DNA of 64,000 bases from Sipunculus nudus (Eukaryota; Annelida; Sipuncula; Golfingiida; Sipunculidae), in the NCBI GenBank assembly GCA_026874595.1, contig CM049306.1:81370142-81434141 (forward strand), written 5' to 3'. The position numbers were made by a program, and so were the translations under genes. Every line of letters begins with the position of its first letter. Positions within the stretch are counted from its first letter, which is position 1. The notes below the pieces were generated by a model that ran no database searches, was not told where the DNA came from, and saw only the letters and a list, made by a program, of their open reading frames with translations. Positions 24,101-35,800 of this stretch are shown one piece after another.

Positions 24101-25505
24101 CGATCCGGTCTTATCTAAAGTTTCCCGATATGTCATAGAAGGTTGGCCAAGAAAACTCACGGATTCTGAGGCAGTTCTTCAGCCTTACTTCCAGCGTAGG
24201 AATGAAATTACGATTGAAAACGGCATTCTGTTGTGGGGTCTGCGCGTAATCGTTCCCCCGAAATGTCGGTCGGCAGTTTTAGACGAACTGCATGAGGGTC
24301 ACATTGGGATCGTTAAAATGAAATCCGTAGCCAGAAGTTACGTTTGGTGGCTCCAGATCGATAGCCATATTGAGAGCAAGTCCAAATGTTGTGAACTATG
24401 CCAGGTTAACCAGAATAACCCTTCACTGGCACCACTTCACCCATGGGTACCAGCATCCAAGCCATGGGAGCGAATACATGTTGATTTTGCGGGTCCCATG
24501 GATAGCCAGGTTTATTTAGTGATTGTAGATGCGTTCTCCAAATGGCCGGAAGTATATTTTATGTCATCAACAACTTCGGATAAGACAATTGAAATTTTGC
24601 GGGAAGTGTTCAGCCGAAATGGCCTACCTCAAATTTTAGTATCTGACAACGGAAGTCAGTTTACATCGGCCGAATTCAAGAAATTTATGGATGGTAATGG
24701 CATAACACACAAATTTAGCGCCCCCTATCATCCAAGTACCAATGGCCAAGCTGAGCGTTTTGTCCAAAGCCTGAAACGTGCATTGAAAGCAGCATCTCGA
24801 GATCATGGTTCCTTGCAAACAAAATTGAGCAGGTTCTTATTGGCTTATAGAAATGCTCCACACTCTGTAACAGGCGAGTCCCCGGCGATGTTGTTTCTAA
24901 AGAGGCCGTTAAGGAATCGTCTAAATAATCTGCGTCCAAACACGGAAAGACGAATGAAAAATCAGTTGCATGAACAAATAGAACATCGAGAGAAATATTC
25001 GAAACACGGGGAGTTCCGTGTGAATGAAACCGTGTGGGTTAGGACTTACAGCGGTAAACAAAAATGGGTACCAGGGGCGGTACTGTCTAAGGATGGTCCT
25101 GTAAACTATACAGTACAAATAGGAGAAAATGTGTGGTGTAGACACATTGAACAGATTATCCCTAGGTGGTGTGATAGTTCTCATCCGTCTGATAAGGAAA
25201 ATGATATTCTCACACAGTTTTCACCGGAATTGACAGAGGTTTTGAGTTATCCAGCATCTGCAGGTCAGACTGATAATTCTCAACCCAAATGTGAAACCGA
25301 TAGTCATTGTCAAGTCAGTGATTTAGGTCAGTTAAATGTCCAAAGTTCTAGTGTTACTGAAAAAGAGGCTGAAGGAAATGGAAATACATGTATATCCTCT
25401 ACTTTTCATGACACACAGAAACCTTCAAGCCCAAGTAAAGTTCAACCAGTGTCAGTTCGGCGTTCTATAAGAATACGGAAGCCACCAGAGAGGCTTAATA
25501 TCTAA
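21184..25505 (+). pseudogene. Broken gag-pol polyprotein gene of the Ty3/gypsy element
   Basis: An ATG at 21184 opens a short frame that ends at 21318. The gag-pol frame proper is open from about 21294, one base out of register, to a TAA at 23766-23768, and continues in the same frame to 25505. Residues below are counted from 21294: two CX2CX4HX4C zinc knuckles (199-212 and 219-232), the protease DTGSS at 340-344, reverse transcriptase with YLDD at 632-635, and RNase H starting with ATDGS near 781. The TAA falls inside RNase H. After it (counting from 23784) come the end of RNase H, an HHCC zinc finger, integrase D234, D288 and E324 with 35 residues between the last two, and a C-terminal GPY-like module. 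All catalytic residues seen are intact; only the two breaks disable it. In the intact family this polyprotein copies and integrates the element. Confidence 0.93.
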
Positions 25506-25746
25506 TGTTATAATGCTTTATGTATATTTTTTTAGTTCCGTTGTGTCTTGTTTCCAGATATCTCTCTCAGGATCTATCATCTATTTTATGTCATAGAAGG
25601 CTTATCAGTGTTATATGTCACATGTCAGGGAAACCTATGATTTCTTAATGCAGTATAGTTTATACCGGTCAGACATACCACACCTTGTACGTCCTGCAAT
25701 AGTGTCTGTGTTGGTCGTATATGTATTTTCCCCCAGGTTTTTGTTT

Positions 25747-25760
25747 AAGGAGGGGAGAGA
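25747..25760 (+). other. Polypurine tract
   Basis: AAGGAGGGGAGAGA immediately precedes the 3' LTR. This is the usual plus-strand priming site of LTR retroelements. Confidence 0.85.
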
Positions 25761-25953
25761 TGATGTGTATTCGTATTAAGTAATGTGTCGAGGTATCTAG
25801 TGGAACTATATTTCAGCGGACTTAGTAGTGGTGCGGCGGCTCGCCCTATGATATGTACGAGTGATATGGCTGGAATAAAGTTGTTCGGTTGTCCTCCATA
25901 TTTGTGCGTGTTTTATTTGCAACGGCACCTCAAAATCCTCCAAATACCCGACA
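25761..25953 (+). repeat. 3' LTR
   Basis: Same length as the 5' LTR and identical except for one base. AATAAA at 25874-25879. Confidence 0.96.
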
Positions 25954-26914
25954 ATATGTAAACATGGGAATATGCTTGAAGAAAATAAAAATGATCAAAT
26001 ATGGCTTAAATGTTTATTGGTTTAATTCATTTGATTAATTCGTCTAATTTATGCCATAAATATTTCGATGATGCCAACCATTCGAAAATTCCCTTGTTGT
26101 TTTTGTTTTATTTTGGCGGGCCCCAACATATTATGAACACATTGATATAAACAATACATGTAGCCTGTGTGCGGTGATATCAATGTTTTCAGGTCTATTT
26201 TTATGAAAACTCCAAATAATTACCTTTAGTTTATTAAGGTCGGATAGCTGATGGGGCCTCTTAAACATGGTATATTTTGGATATATAACACGTGAATGGC
26301 CATGTCATTTGTCGCAGGGATCGAGGAAGGGAGTTAGTTGGCAGTTACAGTAGATGAATTTAGGTAACCAGCAAAGGTATGAGATCATACATTTATCACT
26401 CTGGTATAACAAGACATAACATGATACAGGCTGATACATGTATTCATTATATTGGTTACACATAAGCCGACAGGCGAGCGGTGCCATGATTGGCACAAGC
26501 CAAGCAAACCTCACGGCTTGCATTATATTTCATTGGGCTATAACTGATTTGTCCCAAATGCCCCGCCTCCTGGTCGAAGGTCATAGACTCTTACACAGAC
26601 ACACGATGGCGCACTGCAAACTGTTGTCCTTTTTTTTGTCAAGCACCGCGTGAACTCGCTCTATCCTCAGAGCAGGTATCCAGGGAGGTTGAGTGACTAT
26701 GCTAATGAGAATTAACTAGTTCTTTGCCTTATTTGACCTGACATGACCTGATATGACCCTGTGATGCAAGTAGATTTGAACGCACAGCTAATTAGAAAAA
26801 ATAAAAATACGCCACATGTGGGACAATAAACAGTTAAAAAAAATAATTTACGAAACATTAATTTTAAAATTGATTATGCTCACATGCAATTAATACTTGG
26901 GAAAATTGAGTTAA

Positions 26915-27720
26915 CAGAATCCATGCAATAAACTTGAAGACGGCTGTTCCGGAGTCGAATGAATGTCTCATTATGAAACATATCAAACATATAAAACTCG
27001 ACACCTACATCGACCATTGCATATATGTGCAAATATATGCAAATATGGGTCGTATAACAACCTCGGAGTATTATATTTTTGTGGGACAGGTCTTTCTGCT
27101 CATTCGTCCTACCGCCAGAGGCCGTCTCAACACAACCTACCCAAAACTTTTCTGAAAGGACTTGATATATACAACTATAAAATCATGGGTGGCTTCGTAC
27201 ATTTGAATCACACGAATTTCCCTCTAGACTAGTCACAAAATGTTCTAGATCTCTTCTCAGTTGATTTCAGACATAAAGTTTAGTTTAAAATTATGTAACT
27301 ACCGAATTAAAATTAATTAATATAAATGATTAATATTAAATTGATTATCCTAAACGATACATGCACATGAAAATAATGCATGGGAAAATTAAGGTAATAT
27401 AACCCATGCAATAAATTGGAAGACCTCAGTTCTGCAGTCGAATGAATGTCTGATTATAAAACATATCATATGTACAAATATATGCAAATATGGGTTGTAT
27501 AACAACCACGGTGTGTTATTTATTTATGGGACAGGTCATTTCTACTCATTCATCTTACCGACAGATGAAAAAAATACCGCTACAGGTCGTTTCTATTCAA
27601 CACAACCTATCGCCAGAGGTCATTTCTACTCAAAACAAACTACCGCCAAAAAGATGTCGTATCAATTCAAAACAAATTATTACCGCCAGAGATCGTTTCG
27701 ACTTAAAACGAACTACCTTA
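26915..27720 (+). repeat. Two-copy tandem duplication (~480-bp period) ending in ~30-bp microrepeats
   Basis: CCATGCAATAAA.TTG, GTCGAATGAATGTCT, TGCAAATATATGCAAATATG and GGGACAGGTC..TTCT occur in the same order from about 26920 and about 27403. The second copy ends in several short repeats of the form CTACCGCCAGAGGTCGTTTC (about 27570-27710). Confidence 0.7.
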
Positions 27721-28261
27721 AGAGGAAATGTCTAGTGAAAGAGACCACTTCGATTTATTCGATTTATGGATTGTGGGTCTCAGCTGAAAACTTCATGATA
27801 TAAACTCGCCACTATCCAAGAAAAAGCCCGTCTTTTGTTTACAGATTAGGTAGGTATATGCTTACCAATGTTACCTATTTCATCAAGTCAATGTGCATAT
27901 GTAGTTTGGCCTGAAAGATTCTAATCAAAAATATTTAATTAACTGCATCTGCTCCCTTAAGCACATGTATACCTACGCCTTAGGTGTGTTTTGTATTAAA
28001 GTGCATTAAATGGGGAATTTATTCCATTACCCACAATCCATTACCAGCAGAGATGTAATCTTGTGCATATACAATTTGTCGCAGAGCATCATTGCTTCAC
28101 TTAAAACGATATCATTCAGTGACATATATTACCAAGGTTAAAAAAAAACTCTACTAATGTGACGTTAACTAAACAGATTTAAATCATATATGTGTTTTCG
28201 TACCAATCCTTCAATTAAGAAGCATACAGGGATCTCGCTTGACAATTAAAACCTTGTTGTG

Positions 28262-28400
28262 TCAATGGCCTCTTTTACTTTTTCCTTTTTCGCTTCTTTT
28301 TCTTTTTTCTTTTGCGCTTCTTTCTCTTTTTTCTTTTCCTTTTGCGCTTCTTTCTCTTTTTTCTTTTCCTTTTGCGCTTCTTTCTCTTTTGTCTGTTCCT
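28262..28400 (+). repeat. Pyrimidine-rich tandem repeat, ~30-bp unit
   Basis: TTCTTTCTCTTTTTTCTTTT followed by CCTTTTGCGC is repeated about three to four times. Its Lys/Arg-rich and Phe/Ser-rich open frames are composition artefacts. Confidence 0.8.
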
Positions 28401-29087
28401 TTGTTTTCTTCCTGCACAGGAACAAGACAAATAAATCAACACAGCCAAGTTGAAATGCAAGTCACTGCAATAGAGGTTTTACCATAAGTACAGCCTAAAT
28501 TTTTTACCAGGTTATCTTTTAAACTAGCCACCGACAGCGACGCAACAGGTTTTTTTTAAATATGTTGCACAATGCGTCAATCACTGAATAAACAGCAATT
28601 GAGGAGTCCTTTCTTATGGGCTATTTTACAATTAGAGTGCATCATGCAGCAGAGGGCATTACTCCGCAAAAGCAAAAAAAAAAAATATTACTGGATCCGT
28701 CTCGTCATCGCATAAAAATTTGGCAGTATAATATGCAAGATTGTTACTGTTACATCTATATGGACAGACATAAATCATCCTGCCTTATTATCTGGATTGG
28801 TTCCTGTTCAGTTTTAAATAACAAATACTAATTGTTTGAAAAGCAAATAATACAATTTGATCAAGAAAAAGTAGGTCAACGGTGTATCAATAGTACTTCA
28901 AAATGACGAAATGGTATTAAGAAAGTCAATAGTAAGTCAATATGGATTCAGACACGAAATCGCCATAGTTATGCATGTATCAGGACCCTCATCAGTGGAA
29001 TCAGTGTATGGTTTCGCAATATTTACTCTCAAAAGCCAAGCTCAGTATTTCCATGAGTTTATGATAATTCGTAAGGACAAGAAAAAT

Positions 29088-29376
29088 AAAAGGTATGGTT
29101 CTAAAGCACCGCCCGCGTAAAATTTAATCCCCCCCCCCCCAATCATCAAAAATTAATATTTTTATTTTATCTTTTAAGAAGATAAATTATACAATTTTGA
29201 TAAGATTTCCTTTTGTTTTAGTGCCTTTGTCTGTTTAGCAAAACAATTCTGTTATTTTCATGCTTTTCCCTGATCATATAACATTTTTATCGAAACATAC
29301 AAAAAAAGGTAAAATAAAATATCGCCCACCCGCATTGGTTTCTGAAAAAATGTGCCTGAGAACAATACCTTTTTTG
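29088..29376 (+). mobile_element. MITE family M, copy 1
   Basis: A ~290-bp repeat with inverted ends AAAAGGTATGGTTCT and its complement, followed on the right by GCCTAA. The same family is at 36975, 40087 and 45365. Confidence 0.7.
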
Positions 29377-29744
29377 CCTAATAGAGTTCATTTTGATTGA
29401 GGGATATGAATTTGGGTTCCCAGAAAGACGGATGTTACAAAATGGCTAGTTGGACATAGACCTCACATTAACGTTGAACCCCCAGATGAACTGTCCAAAT
29501 TACAATACCATGTGGAAACATATTATACCAGTTGCTCTCAACTGAAAAACTTTCCCACGATAATACAAGAACGGCACCACCGTCAATATCCCAAAAGTTG
29601 ACACTTTTCTTTGAAAAAATAGTTGGACCCCCAGGGTTTTCGTATGTACATAGAGTAAATTTACTTATTGCGAAAATTAAGCTAGTGAGTAATCTTTATA
29701 AATATACCAAATGCCCATGTTGTACACATGTGTTTTTTTCACGC

Positions 29745-29891
29745 TTATACGCACCGTCCTAGGTGCTCGCCCTCTTCAAGAGTCTCTGGCAGTATGATAC
29801 CCTTGGTCTCTGGTAGTTTGTACGACAGGATGCCGGCAAGTAAAGGGAATATGCCGAACACAAGAAAGGGTAATGGAGCCCACAGCTGCGA
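29745..29891 (-). CDS. SLC22-like exon 9 (stop)
   Basis: Encodes the last membrane segment and the YKLPETKGIILPETLEEGE tail, then TAA. Acceptor TTGTTGCAG. Confidence 0.88.
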   Translation of the reverse strand, partial: SQLWAPLPFLVFGIFPLLAGILSYKLPETKGIILPETLEEGEHLGRCV

Positions 29892-32800
29892 CTGCAACAA
29901 AATGAAGATATACTTTACAATCCTTTGTTATAATGACTAAACTGGCTTAGTCGGTATATGCTTTACTGCATGTCGCAGTGTGGCATCCTATAACACAGTC
30001 GTAGGTTCTGCCATCTGGTAACAAATATGTCATTAATCAAACTCCCGGGAGCACCGTGCAGCAGCCAGCACATAATCAATTTCCCAAATGTGTACTATCA
30101 ATCAATAAATAGAGCTGCGTGTTTTTTTATAGTTTTCTACTCGTTGTTTGGCAGGTTTATATCGTAATTTGCTGTAATCCGTTTTCACGAAGGCCCATTG
30201 AATATTTCGTAATACCTACATAAAGTTTGTATACCTAAAACCCCGCAAAAGTCTGATAGTGATATTGATATTTCAAACGGCACTTTTATTGATGCAGTAA
30301 ATGATGTCATATTGTTCATTCATTTAATACATAATGCATTGAATGTTTGAAGGAGAACAAACTTCAGCATATTGAAAATGTGTCAAAAACCTACAGCGAG
30401 TTTCAGCTGTGGTGATATCATACTTCCAGCTCGAGCTGACATGGAGCAAAGACCGACACCGTTGGCGCGGACGATGGTGGGGTAGATCTCTCCTGCGTAC
30501 AGATATACCATGGCAAAGGACGCTGTGACGAACATCTTCCCGAGCAAAGCCATGGCTGTTATGATCCATTGAGGGAGGTCTGAAAAAAGAAAACTGGCAT
30601 ATGCTGCAATGTATATATGATAACATTATATCTTCAAGATATCTACAATATATAAAAACCCTAACGGAAAATTGTAAAATGGTTAATAATTATTAAATGC
30701 TTGTCATGTATAAGAAGATTTAAATAATAAATATAAAGGTGATCTTTACAGTTTTCACGCAGACAGTTTAAAACGAATGTACGAGGCCCTTGAAGGCTTA
30801 TTTCACATGCTGTTTCTACGCTTTGACAATCCGCTTTTTGATATTTCTTTAGTTCAAGGTATATACTGGGATAATTTTCGTAACCGTTAGAAAAAATATT
30901 TGGAAACATGAACACAATGTTGCTATATGCATCTGTTAATTACTTAATCCATACTCCAAAAGAGAATCAGCGAGCACGCATAATTAATATTACGAAAAAA
31001 TATAAGCAAATATATTAATGATATTTATGATAAAAGATATTGTCTGTCAGATGGTTACGCAACAAAGTGTCCTTCTGAAATAGATATGTTAACGAAAATG
31101 CATGGAGAGATAGGACAAGGTCCAATAGAGACCCCACTTAGTTCCGGATTCGGATCCAGGTATTTATGACATAGCTTGACATTCGTGAAGAGAAGAAATA
31201 TGACCATGTAATAACTACTTACTTGGGTTTAACACAAAAGGAATAGCAGCCAAACAAAATAATCCTCCACCAATGAGAGAAACCATTTGGGAGGGTCTGC
31301 GCCCAAATCGGAACACAAAATAGATGATGACCACGTTGACTGGAAACTGGAACACGGCCATGATGAATGAGTTGAGGAAAACATTGCCGGGAAGAACACC
31401 CGCACTCAGAGATAGCCCATAATATCCCATACTGGTGGCGAACCTGGTAGGAAGAAACAAGGTGATTATATCGTTCAATTATTTGTGATATATTTCTAAT
31501 TTACATTTGTGTATGTTGAGCAATGGAGACGTTAAAGATTTCAAGGTAATTTCGGTTAACTTTGTTTATAACATTTGCACTTTGTGACAAGATGGGTGGT
31601 TTATTAAAGTAGTTCCCGCGAGTGTGAGACGTGCATTAAGATGTTATTGATATATTTGTTATTGCGGAATCCAAAACTGTGATAAAGGCAGAAGCAGAGG
31701 GAAACGGAATAATGCGTCTTGGGACACGACAAATATATTGGTAATCACAGGCACTCGTTTCCAGCACTACAATGTCCTAGAAACGATAAACACATTGAGT
31801 ATGGGCGATATACCCATTATAAGAGAACAAGGTAATGAACTCCACCGCTACGCGGGAAAGACAACTTTTTTTCACAAGTCCGAATTCAGGAGAATTATCC
31901 GCTTTACAAGCATGATCGCGCGCCTTTTTGTTGAAAACATCTTTATTTACAAGATGAAACTTCCAAAAATAAAGGTTCTCTACACTTACCGCGAATTCCA
32001 GAACGTTTATTCCAGCTGCGACACCGTCATTTGTCATGTATACATTTACTAGTTGCGGAAGTTGACGTTATCCCGGGCTTAATGTATGTTATGATTATAG
32101 AACAGACGTTAATGTATACAAAACAAGTGACATAATGGTCCTGGTTGTGTTTGCATGCAATGCCCACTGATTTTCAACTTCATTGACCATTTGACAGTTG
32201 TTTGAATTGTGCGCCTAAAAGAGATGTGGAAAACGACTGATACCATGCAGCCAATCACAGACACCAGCTCAGGGGGAAATCCATTCAGCCCGGGGTGACT
32301 TTCCCGCGTAGCGGTGGAGTTCATTACCTTGTTCTCTTATAATGGGTATATCGCCCATACTCAATGTGTTTATCGTTTCTAGGACATTGTAGTGCTGGAA
32401 ACGAGTGCCTGTGTTGGTAATTACACTTATGAAAAGGCACGTGCCAGACATGGCGCCGACTAGGTGGGGTGTTACTCCTGGTAGAGAGATCTGTCAGCTA
32501 AAGTTAGGCGATATCATGTATCACTGGAGAGTTTAATATACTTTGGCGTAGGTCAGTATGAATTGTTGACCCGTCCGGATTAGTTAGTAATTGAATAGAG
32601 TAAGGTTTCAAAAATAAGGATAAAAAGGCGTAAAAATTCGAAAAAGCTAGTTGGCGTCACCAGTCTGCAGGAACTGATGAAACACTCCATGATGCATATG
32701 CATGCAAAATATCATGCCGATCAATGCACTATTTATTAAGATACTAGAACTTTTGTATCAAATTTTTAGTTATTCTGGGGCGTACTTCTGAGCCTCATAG

Positions 32801-35800
32801 CTGAAACAAAATGGATTACAGAGACCTTATTTTAGGTATCCAAGGAGACTTTTCATGGGCCTCCCAGCATGTAAAGAAAGAATATTCTAGATCCAGTTGT
32901 TACGATTTGTGCCTTGTTAACAATTGACCTTACTTTTAAGGTCTCAAAAATAGATTTTAAAAAATCGTAAAAATCGAAAAAATATAGGTAGCGCCACCAG
33001 TCTGCAGAAGCTGATGAAACACTCCATGATCAATATCCATGAAAAGAATCATGGTGATTATCGCAATAGTTGTTCAGATACTTGGGGGATTTGTATCTAA
33101 TATTCTATTATTCTAGGGGTTACTTAGGAGCCCCATAGCTCGGACAGTATGGGTGACAGAGACCTAATTTCAGGTTTCCAAGGAGACTTTTTCATGGGCC
33201 TTCCAGCATGTTAGGATACTTGATTCTAGGTTCAGTCATTGCAATTTGTGCCCTGTTAACAGATAACCACATCTTTAAAGGTCAAAAACAGAAAAAAATA
33301 GTAATAAATCGAAAAGAATACACGTGGCGCCACCAGTCTGCAAAAACTGATATAAAACTCTATGATCAATATCCATGCAAAAAAATCATGGTGATCAATG
33401 CATTAGTTGTTTAGATACTTTAACTTTTGTATCAACATTTTCATTATCCTGTGTGGTACTTCGGAGCCCCATAACTTGAAGAATATGGATAACAGAAACC
33501 TAATTCAAGGTTTCCAAGGAGATTTTCTTGGACCTCTCTGGCTGTAAGGTTAGAAGATTCCAGGTCCAGCGGTTACAATTTGTGCCCTGTAAACAGATGA
33601 CCGCATCTTTCAAGGTCTCAAAAATAGAGAAAGAAAATTGTGAAAATTGGAAAAAAATACAGGTGGCGCCACCAGTCTGCAGAAACTGATGAAACACTCC
33701 ATGATCAATATCCATGCAAAGAATCATGTGTGACCAATGCATTAGTTGTTTAAATACTTGAGCCTTTGAATCAAATCTTCATTATTCTGGGGGATACTTC
33801 GGAGCCCCATAGCTTGAAGAATATGGGTAACAGAGACCTAATTCAAGGTTTCCAAAGAGCTTTCTCATTGACCTCTCTGGAAGTAGAGTAAGAAGATTTC
33901 AGGTCCTGTGGTTACGATTTGTGCCCTGTTAACGGACAGACGGCCGGATGGCCGGACGGACGACGAACAAAGAGTGATCGCTATTATAGCTCAGATGACT
34001 TACAGTCACCTGAGCTAAAAACTGTTTAGTCGAGTCACGTCATAACGTGTATGCATGACAACGACGTGACCCAGGTCACTACCGCTACGCTATTTAAGGC
34101 TACAAAGCTATACTTCCACCAGGTTGTAAATAAAGACACATGGAATAGGAAAGACAATAATAAAGTGTGCACTGAATATCTGTTTAAAATTTCGTGTTAG
34201 GAATATAATTTGCCATGGTTGTGTCGAATCTGTCTTACAGCTGCTTTCATATTTACTTTCCCTTTTGTTCGTGACTTCAAATATTTTTTTTTTCCCAATC
34301 CATGTGGGCCATGATGCCAACATATGAGGGAGTAGTGACCAGGGGTCAGGACCGTAATAGAAGGAGATATTCCGTACCCCTTTAAAAAGAGATGATATTA
34401 GTGTAGCGATAGTAACCTCCAGTGGAGATTGGTCCAGAAGCACAGTCACCAAACTATCACAACCACGTCTCTGACCGCGTGAGTACGTCGGTCATATGAT
34501 CTTCTCGGGCTAAATCACATGGTGTAGAGAAAGACAATATTCTATTACATTAGCCCAGCACTGTGCGCGCATTATAGTATATATGCATCGGATTCCGGTT
34601 CCGTCGTCATGGCGGTCAGAGGTCTCCACCTTCCGTGAAAACGAATTCCTATAAAATCACCAGTCCCGGATGACTGGAAGAATGCCAACGTGGCTCCATT
34701 ATTCAAGAAGGGTCAGCGCTATGACAAGACTTATTACCGACCGAGCGGTCTCGCCTGTGTTGTGTCGAATAAAATGGAGCACATCATAGTCAGTAACATC
34801 ATGACCTCTGCAATCAAGTACCATCTGCTGTAAACCCTGCAACATGGATTCCGCGTGTCCAGGTCAGGTGAAACCCAACCGCTTGAGTTTGTCCATGATG
34901 TCACATGCAACATATATAACAAAATCCATACCGATGGCTGTGTCCTTGACTTTCCCAAGGCCTTTGACAAGGTGGGACAACGGGGACTAGTCCAAGATGA
35001 CACAAACAAGTCCGGACTAGTGCTTTTAGGTGTACCACAGGGTTCGGTGCTAAGTCACTGCTTCTTCCTGTTTTACATCAATGACATCGCACAGGACCTA
35101 CACCCCAGAGCTAGAATCTTTGCAGACGACACAATAATCTACCTGGCATTTAAAAATGAATGCGACGCCAAGCTTCCCCAAGAAGTTCTGGACACACTGG
35201 CTCGTTGGGAGAAAACCTGGATGATAGAATATACCCCGAAAAATGTGAGGCATCAGACGTTAATGTTAACCTACTATCTACCAATATTACCTGCACGGCC
35301 AACAGCTAAAACATGTGATACCTTCAAAAACATTGGCGTAAAATTCAATAAAGACGTTAGATGGGACCAACATATCAATATGTTAACCAAAAAGGCCACT
35401 TAGTCACTGAACTTCATCAGACGAAACACCCATATCAGCTAGAATGACAGACTATCGTGGAAGACGAAGGACAGTCCGGCTCATCATGTTTTACAAGGTT
35501 CAAATGGGGTTTAGTCGCTTTTAAGATGCTACTATAATCCAAGGAACTACCAGCTCCTACTAGGACTGAGAACAGCCAGACATACAACATCCCTGCCTCG
35601 ATGACAGACTACCATCTGATGTCATTCTTTGAACCACCTTCCTGAATCTGCAGTCTCGGCTCGCACCCCTGAAACCTTCAGGAGTACATGCACTCACCCG
35701 CACCATCTATATACTTTAAGGTACCTAGACGCCCAGTGGACGTACCAGGGAGAGAGGCCCCCCATGCCTCGAGGAGCCGGAGTCGCCATTTTTGTTAAAC

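Larger units (their letters stand above)
20977..25953 (+). mobile_element. Ty3/gypsy LTR retrotransposon (K02A2.6-like), complete but defective
   Basis: Two 193-bp LTRs (20977-21169 and 25761-25953) start TGAT and end GACA. They are flanked by the 5-bp duplication ATATG (20972-20976 and 25954-25958). A primer-binding TGG lies 3 bp inside the left LTR and a purine tract abuts the right LTR. Between them the plus strand encodes gag, protease, reverse transcriptase, RNase H and integrase. The LTRs differ at one base (20981 T, 25765 G), so the insertion is young. The reading frame nevertheless has a one-base shift near 21294 and an in-frame TAA at 23766-23768. Confidence 0.97.
25959..29087. other. 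Intergenic, repeats only
   Basis: No exon recognised. It holds a tandem duplication (26915-27720), a copy of the 16133 repeat (27147-27299), a diverged piece of another dispersed repeat (about 27930-28065) and a pyrimidine-rich tandem tract (28262-28400). Confidence 0.5.

Noticed and set aside
28275-28460. Lys/Arg-rich open frame on the minus strand and Phe/Ser-rich frames on the plus strand
   Set aside because: Composition of the pyrimidine-rich tandem repeat; no start context, splice site or family.
30324-30626. 100-codon minus-strand frame
   Set aside because: Out-of-frame shadow of SLC22 exon 8, whose true frame has family motifs and splice sites.
31777-32037. Minus-strand frame starting MTNDGVAAGINVLEF before a GTAAGT, as a transposase exon of the 668-bp element
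   Set aside because: No recognisable transposase motif and only about 440 bp of interior; could be chance.
34108-34452. 114-codon minus-strand open frame
   Set aside because: No splice structure or known domain; sits between repeats in an intron.
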